NCBI GenBank assembly: GCA_046047235.1
Contig: JBJOII010000083.1
Location: 1 to 20,291, forward strand
From: JBMTVN01 sp046047235
Lineage (GTDB): Bacteria > Verrucomicrobiota > Verrucomicrobiia > Limisphaerales > JAHDYP01
Length of the DNA stretch: 20,291 bases
Direction of reading: 5' to 3'
Shown: positions 14,349 to 20,291 of the stretch, one piece after another
Layout: every line of letters begins with the position of its first letter
Position numbering within the stretch: the first letter of the stretch is position 1
Notes under the pieces: model-generated
What the model was told of the DNA's origin: nothing
The model's input: the letters and a program-made list of their open reading frames with translations, nothing else
Databases searched by the model: none
Made by a program: the position numbers and the translations under genes

Positions 14349-15923
14349 TTATTTGGCGGTGTAGGTGACGGCTTGGCTGATGGCGATTTCGTTTCCTGCG
14401 GAACGGGAATCGGCGGAGTTGAGAGTAACGATGCGGAGCGTGTGTTCGCCTGGCTTGAGGTCGTAGGCTTGCCAGAGGACGTTGTCGTGGGTGTTGGGGA
14501 CGATGTAGGCGTCGATACCGAGCTTTTGCTTTTTGCCGTCGAGGTAGACTTCGGCGCGGCCGCCCTTTTGGTCGAGGCGACCGAGGACGGCGACTGCGAC
14601 GCCGTTGAAGTGGAGAGTGGTTTCGAGGCCGGGTTGGGTGGTGGATTTCCAACCGGAATCGGAGGACCATTTACCGGTCCAGGTCCAGGCGTCTTGGCTG
14701 ACGAGGATGCGTTTGGCGGGGATGCCCGGGGACCATTGTTCGAGTTTGGGTGCTTTGGGTTCCTGGATTTTTATGGCGACGTGGTTATCCGTGATCTGGC
14801 CGCCGGTGGCGGTGATACGTGCGAGGGCGCGTTTTTCGGTGGAGGCGACGATGTCATTGAAGGAGTAGTCGGTGTAGTCGAATTTTTTATCGGCGAAGTC
14901 CGGTATTTCTGCGCGGAACCTTTCGGGGATTTGGTTGTAGCCGAGCATGACACCGAGGACACCGGCGGCGCTGCTGGGGTTACAGTCGGAGTCCTGTCCA
15001 CAGCGGGTGGAGATCTCGAGGGTTTTTTCGAAGTCCTTGTTTCCGTAGAGGAGGCCGAAGGCGATGTAGGCGCCGTTGATTTTGGCGTCGATGTTGAAGG
15101 GGGCGTGGAAGCCATCGGGGCAGGGGTCGTTTTGGTCCCATTTGGTTTCGACGAGCTGCCAGACTTTTTTCCAGTCGTTGGGGTATTCGGCTGACCACTG
15201 GAGGAGGTCTTGGATGAGGAGGGCGTATTCACTTTTGGCGGGGATGCAGGCGAGGCCGGCCTCGACTACTGAGCGGGGGGCGTCGGAGAAGTAGGCGGCT
15301 GAGTACATGCCGCACACGAACATGCCACCGTAGAGGCCGTCGCCATAATTCATGACGCGGCCGACGCGGTCGCAATAGCGGTTGGATTCCCGGGGGAGGC
15401 CGGGGCACATGAGGCCGATGAAGTCGGCTTCGATTTGGAAGTCGATATCATTGGCGTGGAAGTTGTATTTAGGGTGGCCGGACCAGGGGGCTTTGATGCC
15501 CTGGTTTAGGGCGCGGCGGGCGCCGGCGTTGGCGTGCCAGAGGTGGTATTGGCTATCCTTGAAGGCGTCGCCATATTGTTCCGTGGTGGCATTGAGGCCG
15601 ATGTCGTCCATGACCTTGGCGAAGGTCATTTCCACGTAGAGATCGTCCTGATGGAGGGTATTTTCGAGCATGCCGGTTTTCCATTCGAGGTCCCAATCGA
15701 GGATTTTTGCATTGGAACGGAACTCGGTGGGTGCGCCGTAGGCGACGCCGATCATTTGGCCGGCCCAGCCTCCGCGGATTTTATCGAGCAGGGTATCGCG
15801 TTGGAGGATGCCGACTTTAGGGGCGGCGAGAGTGGTTTGGAGGAGGAGCAGTGAAACGGCGAGGGCTGCGATGGGGTGGGCAGGGGGTTGGGTATGGGAA
15901 TACACTACGGGTGGGATTTTCAT
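14349..15923 (-). CDS. Secreted ADP-ribosylglycohydrolase-family protein with C-terminal beta domain
   Basis: The 524-residue product opens with a Sec signal peptide (hydrophobic run about 18-34, cleavage near LAAP), so it acts outside the cytoplasm. Residues about 43-345 carry the ARH/DraG-type fold: DKIRGGWAGQMIGVAYGAPTEF at the start, HQDDLYVE (D93 and D94) and CGQDSDCNPSSAAG (D311 and D313), which correspond to the acidic pairs that hold the two Mg2+ ions in the family. Canonical members read GDTDT or GDSDT, so this is a divergent version. Residues about 410-520 form a beta-rich module that may bind sugars. Family enzymes cleave N- or O-ribosyl bonds. As the first gene of an operon with a ribose-type importer and ribokinase, it plausibly frees ribose from ADP-ribose, nucleosides or other ribosides. 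The substrate itself is inference. The ATG at 15923 lacks a strong ribosome-binding site. Confidence 0.88.
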   Translation of the reverse strand: MKIPPVVYSHTQPPAHPIAALAVSLLLLQTTLAAPKVGILQRDTLLDKIRGGWAGQMIGVAYGAPTEFRSNAKILDWDLEWKTGMLENTLHQDDLYVEMTFAKVMDDIGLNATTEQYGDAFKDSQYHLWHANAGARRALNQGIKAPWSGHPKYNFHANDIDFQIEADFIGLMCPGLPRESNRYCDRVGRVMNYGDGLYGGMFVCGMYSAAYFSDAPRSVVEAGLACIPAKSEYALLIQDLLQWSAEYPNDWKKVWQLVETKWDQNDPCPDGFHAPFNIDAKINGAYIAFGLLYGNKDFEKTLEISTRCGQDSDCNPSSAAGVLGVMLGYNQIPERFRAEIPDFADKKFDYTDYSFNDIVASTEKRALARITATGGQITDNHVAIKIQEPKAPKLEQWSPGIPAKRILVSQDAWTWTGKWSSDSGWKSTTQPGLETTLHFNGVAVAVLGRLDQKGGRAEVYLDGKKQKLGIDAYIVPNTHDNVLWQAYDLKPGEHTLRIVTLNSADSRSAGNEIAISQAVTYTAK

Positions 15924-15941
15924 AGCGGTGATCTTGTTGAG

Positions 15942-15947
15942 AGTATA
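15942..15947 (-). promoter_or_regulatory. Candidate -10 element upstream of the ADP-ribosylglycohydrolase/ribose operon
   Basis: TATACT on the minus strand is a five-of-six match to the -10 consensus and lies about 20 bases before the ATG at 15923. No convincing -35 hexamer sits 16-18 bases upstream, so an activator or a very short leader would be needed. The surrounding 150 bases also separate this operon from the divergent outer-membrane gene. Confidence 0.25.
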
Positions 15948-16073
15948 GTGGGGGCTGGGGTTTAGGCCAGCTTGAAGCGGGGTGCTTTGGGGGGCGTGTG
16001 AGGAGGAAGCGCAGATGGAATCGGGGGTGGACAGAGTTGTGGGGGGGGCTCAATCTGCAGGGCACCAAGCGCG

Positions 16074-17126
16074 ATGAAAAAAGACCAGACTAGAGCATAT
16101 ACGTTGCCGGTTCTTTTGGGGCTGGCTACCGGAGCCGTGAGTGTTCAGGGGGGCATGGATTTATGGGGGGAGGAGCCGAACCGTCTGGGTTTTGCGATCA
16201 GGCCGGCCTTTAACATCAAGGCGAGTTTCAGTGATTTGGGTGGGGCTCCGCCGCAAACCGAGGTAGGGCCTGCGGTGGGTGGGGTGAACCATTATTACGA
16301 TGACGGGTATAATCTGGTGGATAGTTCGGGGAATGGGGAGGGAACGACGTGGTATTGGGGGTATTCGAAGAACTCGCAGGTAGGCGAGGGTTTTGTAGAC
16401 ATGAGCAGCAGCTATGCTGCGCCGGTGGGGAGTTTGAGTGAGGTGACGGAGGACCCTCATTGGGGGGGGGAGCTGACGTATATGCGGGAGATCGGGTGGA
16501 ACAATTCCTATTGGTATGGTGTGGTGGTGGGTTTGGGTTGGCATCATTTGAGGTTTTCGCAGGACAGCACGTTTAGTTATGCGGCGCAGCGTTTGACGGA
16601 CCGGTATTCCTCCCAGTTGATTGCGCCGGAGGACATGCCTCCCGCGCCTTATGCGGGTGGTTTTGATGATGTGGGCGGGCCGCAGCTCTCGGACACTCCG
16701 GAGCGAACGGTGACATCCCTGCCTGGGGAGGCTTTGACTCGGGGGAGCTATGATTACGAGGCAGAGGCCTATGCCATTCGGGCGGGGTTATTGTTTGAGA
16801 CGCCGTTTGCGGACGGTTTTGATCTGCAGTTTGGCGGGGGTGTGGTGGGGACTATGGTGGACGGGCGCTTTTCCTTTAGTGAGCGGACCGTGGTCAGCAA
16901 TCTCTCGGAGTATGAGGTGGTTGGGGAGGAGAAGGAGGCGGCGTTTGCGGGGGGTGGTTATGGTGAGATCAACTTGTCACTGCGGGTTTCGAAGGGGATT
17001 TATGCATTTGTGGGAGCGCAGTATTTGATCATGAGTGACATTACGCACTCGGTTGGAGGGCGGACGGTGCAGTTGGATTTGAAGAACGGGATTCTGGCTT
17101 CGGCGGGTATGACCTTTGCGTTTTGA
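16074..17126 (+). CDS. Predicted outer-membrane beta-barrel protein
   Basis: This 350-residue protein has a cleavable signal peptide (MKKDQTRAY, then a hydrophobic run, cleavage near VQGG). Alternating aromatic/hydrophobic strands run along its length: GELTYMREIGWNNSYWYGVVVGLGWHHLRF, YAIRAGLLFETPF, GEINLSLRVSKGIYAFVGAQYLI. It ends LASAGMTFAF, the terminal Phe with alternating pattern recognised by the BAM assembly machinery. Acidic, Gly/Ser/Pro-rich loops (about residues 80-125 and 180-225) are probably surface-exposed. I do not recognise a specific family; it resembles uncharacterised outer-membrane proteins of Verrucomicrobia. The ATG at 16074 has only a weak ribosome-binding site. It is divergent from the ribose-type operon, 150 bases away, so a role as its outer-membrane partner is possible but unproven. 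Confidence 0.8.
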   Translation: MKKDQTRAYTLPVLLGLATGAVSVQGGMDLWGEEPNRLGFAIRPAFNIKASFSDLGGAPPQTEVGPAVGGVNHYYDDGYNLVDSSGNGEGTTWYWGYSKNSQVGEGFVDMSSSYAAPVGSLSEVTEDPHWGGELTYMREIGWNNSYWYGVVVGLGWHHLRFSQDSTFSYAAQRLTDRYSSQLIAPEDMPPAPYAGGFDDVGGPQLSDTPERTVTSLPGEALTRGSYDYEAEAYAIRAGLLFETPFADGFDLQFGGGVVGTMVDGRFSFSERTVVSNLSEYEVVGEEKEAAFAGGGYGEINLSLRVSKGIYAFVGAQYLIMSDITHSVGGRTVQLDLKNGILASAGMTFAF

Positions 17127-17137
17127 GGGAGGGCTGT

Positions 17138-17402
17138 GTGGGCCTGGTTCCATTCGAGGGCTGGAACTATGACCTGGCGGTGGCTGAGCAACGTCGGATG
17201 GCGGCGCATGCTGTGGAGCGGGGTGGGTTGGAGGGTTTGCGTCCGGTGGCGGGTCTAGACATGGCGTTGGGGCGGGACGGCACGACGTGTGTTGGTGTTG
17301 TTGTGCGGGGCGGGGCGAAGGATACCGGAGCCGACGCGTTTGGCGGATCAGCTCAGCGAGGAAGCCAGGCGGATGGGTTCCGGGTGGCGGCCGGTAGGCT
17401 AG
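17138..17402 (+). pseudogene. nfi: Remnant of endonuclease V (deoxyinosine 3' endonuclease), internally deleted and frameshifted
   Basis: Endonuclease V nicks DNA near deoxyinosine. The frame from GTG 17138 (GAGGGAGG ribosome-binding site just upstream) reads YDLAVAEQRRMAAHAVERGG and then RPVAGLDMAL...TCVGVVV. This matches the N-terminal part of the family, including the first catalytic Asp in VAG-x-D. About 13 bases later, in a different frame (codons from 17316), the sequence reads RRIPEPTRLADQLSEEAR and stops at 17400-17402. IPEPTRLA is the conserved C-terminal end of endonuclease V; T. maritima has GRRIPEPTRLA as I remember it. The middle, roughly 130 residues including the second and third catalytic acids, is absent. 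The 3' end overlaps the stop of the convergent rhomboid gene. A non-functional relic is by far the best reading. Confidence 0.85.
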
Positions 17403-18280
17403 GATTGGGCGAGGGCCAGGGCCCAGGTGGCGAGCAGGAGGGTAAGCGCGAGGATGGCGGCGTAATGGTTGGGTCGGTTGCCGTGGAGGACCTGTTGTGG
17501 CAGGACGCGCAGGATTAGTCCGGACAGGATACCGGCGAGAAAGCCGCCGGAATGGGCGATGACATCTGTGGAGGGGTCGAGTCCGATGAGGACGAAGAGC
17601 AGGCCTGCGGCGAGGATGCCCCGGAGGAGCCAGCGTTGCCAGGTGTTGGGCTGGGCTGAGGGGGGGGGGAGGGAGATGGCGAGCAGGCCGAGGGCTGCCA
17701 TGACCATGCCGGAGGCGCCGAGGCCGTGATGGTGTGGGCCATGGATCCAGGCGCTGAGTATGTTGGCGGCTGCGCCCGAGAGGAAGGTTGAGAGGAGAGT
17801 CCAGCCGCCGCCGAAGCGGGCCATGGCGTAGCCGAGGAGGATGGTTCCGAAGATGAGGTTGCCGAGGAGGTGGGCGAGATTAGCGTGGAGGGAGATGGCG
17901 GTGAAGAGGCGTTGGTATTCTCCTGCGAGCAGGCCGTTGGTGGAGCAGAGGCCGGCGTCGGTGATGGATTGTGGTGCGAAGCTGGTGATTGCGTAGAGGG
18001 CGGCTACGAGGAGGGTCCAGAGCAGTGCGGCCGGGTGGAATCCGGTGATGTCCGGGGTGGATTGGAAGTAGCGATGCCAGTGCCGGTTTTCCTTTTGGTA
18101 GAGGTGGATGACTTCACGTGCTTTTGGGAGCAGTGCGGGATTGAGGAGGAGGATCCAGCCATGGGGTGAGCGGAGCAATTCGGATTCGATACCTTGGCTG
18201 AGGAGGGCTAGAGCCCATTCCTTGCCGCGGCGCTGGGATCGGCAGGGCAGGCTTCCCGTATCAGGGGAGGAGTCCGGCAT
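17399..18280 (-). CDS. Rhomboid-family intramembrane serine protease
   Basis: The 293-residue product has a cytoplasmic N-terminal region (about 20-70, EWALALLSQGIESELL...AREVIHLYQKENRHW) reminiscent of the small soluble domain of GlpG. About six or seven transmembrane helices follow from residue 83 on. The catalytic dyad is visible: Ser190 in GLGASGMVMAALG and His243 in IAHSGGFLAG. HLLGN (137-141) supplies the oxyanion-side His and Asn. It should cleave membrane-protein substrates within the inner membrane; the substrate is unknown. The ATG at 18280 overlaps the end of the HAD gene by 20 bases, so it is the last gene of the dnaX-side operon. Its stop at 17399-17401 overlaps the endonuclease V relic on the other strand. 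Confidence 0.92.
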   Translation of the reverse strand: MPDSSPDTGSLPCRSQRRGKEWALALLSQGIESELLRSPHGWILLLNPALLPKAREVIHLYQKENRHWHRYFQSTPDITGFHPAALLWTLLVAALYAITSFAPQSITDAGLCSTNGLLAGEYQRLFTAISLHANLAHLLGNLIFGTILLGYAMARFGGGWTLLSTFLSGAAANILSAWIHGPHHHGLGASGMVMAALGLLAISLPPPSAQPNTWQRWLLRGILAAGLLFVLIGLDPSTDVIAHSGGFLAGILSGLILRVLPQQVLHGNRPNHYAAILALTLLLATWALALAQS

Positions 18281-18875
18281 GGCGCAGTGCGGCTAGGCTT
18301 GATGCGGGGTTGGTGTGCACGATGCCTTTCCATCCACGGGCGAGGGCGGCCTCGACGTTTTCGGGTCGGTCATCGAGGTAGAGGAGGGTTTCGGGCGGGG
18401 TATTTGCCAGGTTTTCGAGGGCTTGGTAGATGGCGGGCTGAGGTTTCATGGTGCCCACTTCGTAGGAGAGGATGTAGCCCGTGAAATGGTTGAAGAAGGG
18501 GTATCGATCGCGGATGTGGGTGATGGCGATTTCGTTCGTGTTGGAGAAGATGTAGGTGGGGATGTTTTGTGATGCGAGGTGTTGCTGGGCTTCGATCATT
18601 TCGGGGATAGGGCTGAAGATATCGGCGAACTGTTCACGGAACTGGGGGTACGGGATTTCTTGGTTGAGGGTGGTGGTGAGCTGCTGGTGGAATTCCTGGC
18701 TGGTGATTTTGCCGCTTTCGAAGTCACCGAGGAGGCTGGTTTCGATGAGCAGTTGGCGGACCTGGTTGGCGGCGCCGTTGGTGTTATTGGCTACGCGTCG
18801 GATGACGAGGTCGTAGTTGAAGTCGAGAAGGACTTTGCCGAGGTCAAAGACTACGGCGGAGGTTTTCTGGGTCAT
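18261..18875 (-). CDS. HAD-superfamily phosphatase, YihX-like
   Basis: The 204-residue enzyme has all HAD motifs. Motif I is VFDLGKVLLDF: the nucleophile Asp11 is kept, and the usual second Asp is Gly, as in the YihX/epoxide-hydrolase-like subgroup with FDLGxV. Motif II is IFSNTNE, motif III is the Lys in GTMKPQPAIY, and motif IV is LYLDDRPENVEAA. E. coli YihX, a glucose-1-phosphate phosphatase, has the same FDLG-x-V, LSNTN, KPE and FDD pattern. The helical cap is at about 17-85. It is a soluble cytoplasmic phosphatase of unknown substrate. Its ATG at 18875 overlaps the recR stop by four bases, so it is translated from the same message. Confidence 0.9.
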   Translation of the reverse strand: MTQKTSAVVFDLGKVLLDFNYDLVIRRVANNTNGAANQVRQLLIETSLLGDFESGKITSQEFHQQLTTTLNQEIPYPQFREQFADIFSPIPEMIEAQQHLASQNIPTYIFSNTNEIAITHIRDRYPFFNHFTGYILSYEVGTMKPQPAIYQALENLANTPPETLLYLDDRPENVEAALARGWKGIVHTNPASSLAALRHAGLLP

Positions 18876-19477
18876 GGCTGGAGTTCGCGGCGTCCTTCGA
18901 GGGCTCGATGGAGGGTTACTTCGTCGGCGAACTCGAGTCCACTGCCTGCCGGGAGGCCGTGGGCGATGCGGGTGACGCGGACGCCGTGGGGGGTGAGTCT
19001 TTGGGCGAGGTAGTGGGCAGTGGCATCGCCTTCTACGCTGGTTCCGAGGGCGACCACGATTTCCTGGATGTGTTCGGGTTCGATACGTTGTTCTAGTTGG
19101 CGGATGCGGAGGTCATCGGGGTCGACGCCATTGAGCGGGGAGAGCACGCCTCCGAGGACGTGGTAGCGTCCGGCGAAGGCGTGTGATTTTTCGAGGAGGA
19201 TGACATCGACCGGGCGTTCCACGACGCAGAGCACGCCGGGTTCACGGCGGGGGTCATCGCAGGTGGGGCAGGGTTGGGTTTCGGTGAGGGCGCCGCACTG
19301 GTTACAGAACTGCACCTTGTCTCTGGCATGGACGAGGGCTTCGGCGAGGTCGCGGGCTTTTTGCGGGGGTGCCTGTACAACGTGGAGGGCCAGCCGTTCT
19401 GCGGAGCGGGGTCCGATACCGGGCAGTTTGCCGAGTTCCTGTTGCAGGCGCTGGATGAATTCCGGGAGGGCGCTCAC
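18872..19477 (-). CDS. recR: Recombination protein RecR
   Basis: The 201-residue protein has the full RecR layout: a helix-hairpin-helix (LGKLPGIGPRSAERLALHV, about 15-33), a C4 zinc site (C58, C61, C70, C73), a Toprim domain (about 81-176, VLCVVERPVDVILLEKS, YHVLGGVLSPLNGVDPDDLRI) and the C-terminal LPAGSGLEFADEVTLHRAL. It acts with RecO and RecF to load RecA at gaps. The start is GTG at 19477, overlapping the ybaB stop by four bases (GTGA). The order dnaX-ybaB-recR is conserved across many bacteria and confirms the assignment. Confidence 0.97.
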   Translation of the reverse strand: MSALPEFIQRLQQELGKLPGIGPRSAERLALHVVQAPPQKARDLAEALVHARDKVQFCNQCGALTETQPCPTCDDPRREPGVLCVVERPVDVILLEKSHAFAGRYHVLGGVLSPLNGVDPDDLRIRQLEQRIEPEHIQEIVVALGTSVEGDATAHYLAQRLTPHGVRVTRIAHGLPAGSGLEFADEVTLHRALEGRRELQP

Positions 19478-19785
19478 ATCAGGCCGGGTAGATTGAGGCC
19501 GCCGGCGGCCTTGCCCATTTCCTGGGTATAGATTTCCTTGGATTGGGCGAGGGCGTTATTGACGGCTGTGAGGATGAGGTCTTCGAGGAGCTGGGCGTCG
19601 TCGGGGTTGATGGCTTGGGGATCGATTTTGATGGATTGGATGGTGTTATCGCAGCTGGCGACCACGTGGACGGCTCCGCCGCCGCTGGAGGCTTCCACCG
19701 TTCGGCTGGCGAGGGAGGTTTGGGTTTCTTCGATTTGCCGCTGCATGCGCGCGGCCTGTTTCATGAGTTTGCCGATACTAGACAT
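19474..19785 (-). CDS. ybaB: YbaB/EbfC family nucleoid-associated protein
   Basis: The 103-residue protein has the size and pattern of YbaB: an N-terminal helix (IGKLMKQAARMQRQIEETQ), the GGGAVHVVASCDNTIQSIKIDPQAI beta region, and a C-terminal helix (LLEDLILTAVNNALAQSKEIYTQEMGKAAGGLNLPG). The family forms dimers that bind DNA, and its gene is normally located between dnaX and recR, as here. ATG 19785 has no clear Shine-Dalgarno sequence. A promoter-like pair lies just upstream. Spacing from dnaX is 54 bases. Confidence 0.96.
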   Translation of the reverse strand: MSSIGKLMKQAARMQRQIEETQTSLASRTVEASSGGGAVHVVASCDNTIQSIKIDPQAINPDDAQLLEDLILTAVNNALAQSKEIYTQEMGKAAGGLNLPGLM

Positions 19786-19807
19786 GGGTAATGAATTGCT
19801 GGTTATG

Positions 19808-19835
19808 ACTATATTTGTAAAAGGGTTTGCCGCAA
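19808..19835 (-). promoter_or_regulatory. Candidate promoter for ybaB-recR-HAD-rhomboid
   Basis: On the minus strand TTGCGG (19835-19830) is followed after 16 bases by TATAGT (19813-19808), close to consensus. It would begin a transcript near 19801, only about 15 bases before the ybaB ATG. Together with the 54-base gap from dnaX it suggests ybaB can be expressed apart from dnaX. Confidence 0.4.
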
Positions 19836-19839
19836 GGCA

Positions 19840-20291
19840 TCAGGGGCGGACTTCGACGATGGTTCCGCGGAAGATTTCGAGGGCTTTCTGGATCAGAGGA
19901 TCGTTTTCGAAGCTGGCTTTGTCGAGGACGATGGGGGTGCCGGTGGGGGCGGGCTGGCTTTTGGGTGTGGGTGCCGGGGCGGATTGAGTTGGGGGTGGAG
20001 CTGTGGGGGAAGTGGGTGCGGGGGCGGGGGTGGCTGCTTCCGGGGCGGTGATAACGGGTGGGGAGAAGTCGGCCGGGGTTTTTTCTTCGATGAAGCGGAC
20101 TTCGTTGAGTTTGAGGCCGAACTCGCGCAGTCGTTCGAGGATGATCTGGCGGTTCCGATCGGTGATGACGAGGTCGAGTTGTGCGGCGACTTGGGGATCG
20201 TAGCCGATGGTGTAGCAGGCTCCTTCCTGTCCGATGGGGTGGGCGTGGATGAGGTAGGCTTGGAGGAAGCGGTTGGTATTGCCTATGGACT
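19840..20291 (-). CDS. dnaX: DNA polymerase III gamma/tau subunit, C-terminal end only (gene continues beyond the window)
   Basis: The last 150 residues of this minus-strand gene were translated directly; it runs off the right edge. The visible part reads NRFLQAYLIHAHPIGQ...GYDPQVAAQLDLV, then an alpha/beta segment ending FGLKLNEVRFIEE, a linker of about 45 residues very rich in Pro, Ala and Thr, and a terminal ENDPLIQKALEIFRGTIVEVRP. The terminal motif DPLIQKALEIF-x-G is one I associate with gamma/tau proteins of this group. The main support is position: it lies directly upstream of ybaB and recR. The ATPase region and any programmed-frameshift site are outside the window. Confidence 0.75.
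   Translation of the reverse strand, partial: SIGNTNRFLQAYLIHAHPIGQEGACYTIGYDPQVAAQLDLVITDRNRQIILERLREFGLKLNEVRFIEEKTPADFSPPVITAPEAATPAPAPTSPTAPPPTQSAPAPTPKSQPAPTGTPIVLDKASFENDPLIQKALEIFRGTIVEVRP

Noticed and set aside
14325..15194. Plus-strand open frame of 289 codons opposite the ADP-ribosylglycohydrolase gene
   Set aside because: It is low-complexity Gly/Val/Asp/Glu-rich and antisense to a gene with conserved catalytic motifs.
17403..17518. Continuation of the endonuclease V N-terminal frame past 17402
   Set aside because: Beyond about 17303 the frame no longer matches endonuclease V and runs antisense to the rhomboid gene.
19826..19842. TGCC-TTGC-GGCA mini-hairpin just after the dnaX stop as a terminator
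   Set aside because: It has only a 4-bp stem, and it overlaps a better promoter-like element for ybaB.

Overview
The window looks like chromosomal DNA of a Gram-negative bacterium of the Planctomycetes-Verrucomicrobia-Chlamydiae group, most likely Verrucomicrobiota. Clues are a planctomycete/verrucomicrobial ECF sigma region 2 (FPTT...DAQDLTQ type), a secreted FG-GAP/ASPIC protein with a short verrucomicrobial-style C-terminal beta module, a secreted ADP-ribosylglycohydrolase-family protein, and an outer-membrane beta-barrel ending in Phe. The assignment is by eye, without a database search. The + strand is G-rich over C nearly everywhere, even inside minus-strand genes, so a replication-strand skew seems to dominate. 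It biases plus-strand proteins to Val/Gly/Trp/Arg and minus-strand proteins to Pro/Thr/Gln/His, and it opens many long antisense frames that are not genes.

Layout. (1) 1-1842, plus: the end of an isoprenylcysteine-methyltransferase-like membrane protein, then a CNNM/CBS/CorC_HlyC protein. (2) 1861-6309, minus: a 7-bladed FG-GAP secreted protein upstream of an unusual protein that joins ECF sigma region 2 to a helical-repeat segment and a C-terminal beta domain, with no visible sigma region 4. The intergenic DNA here carries a promoter-like site and a strong inverted repeat. (3) 6743-9909, plus: four lipid-type genes matching the E. coli YnbA and YnbB families (CDP-alcohol phosphotransferase and CdsA-like cytidylyltransferase), a PlsC acyltransferase and a SAM methyltransferase. 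This looks like a compact locus for an uncharacterised phospholipid. (4) 15923-9839, minus: a tight five-gene operon of secreted ADP-ribosylglycohydrolase-family enzyme, lipoprotein sugar-binding protein, sugar ABC ATPase, permease and ribokinase. A consistent reading is extracytoplasmic release of ribose (or a riboside), import, then phosphorylation. (5) 16074-17126, plus: a predicted outer-membrane beta-barrel divergent from that operon. (6) 17138-17402, plus: a previously hidden remnant of endonuclease V (nfi), keeping the N- and C-terminal ends but missing the middle and frameshifted. (7) 20291-17399, minus: dnaX (C-terminal end), ybaB, recR, a YihX-like HAD phosphatase and a rhomboid protease. 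dnaX-ybaB-recR is the widely conserved replication/recombination cluster.

The best candidates for new biology are the sigma-region-2 fusion, the YnbAB/PlsC/methyltransferase locus and the ADP-ribosylglycohydrolase/ribose operon. I saw no rRNA, tRNA, CRISPR array, transposase, integrase or attachment site.
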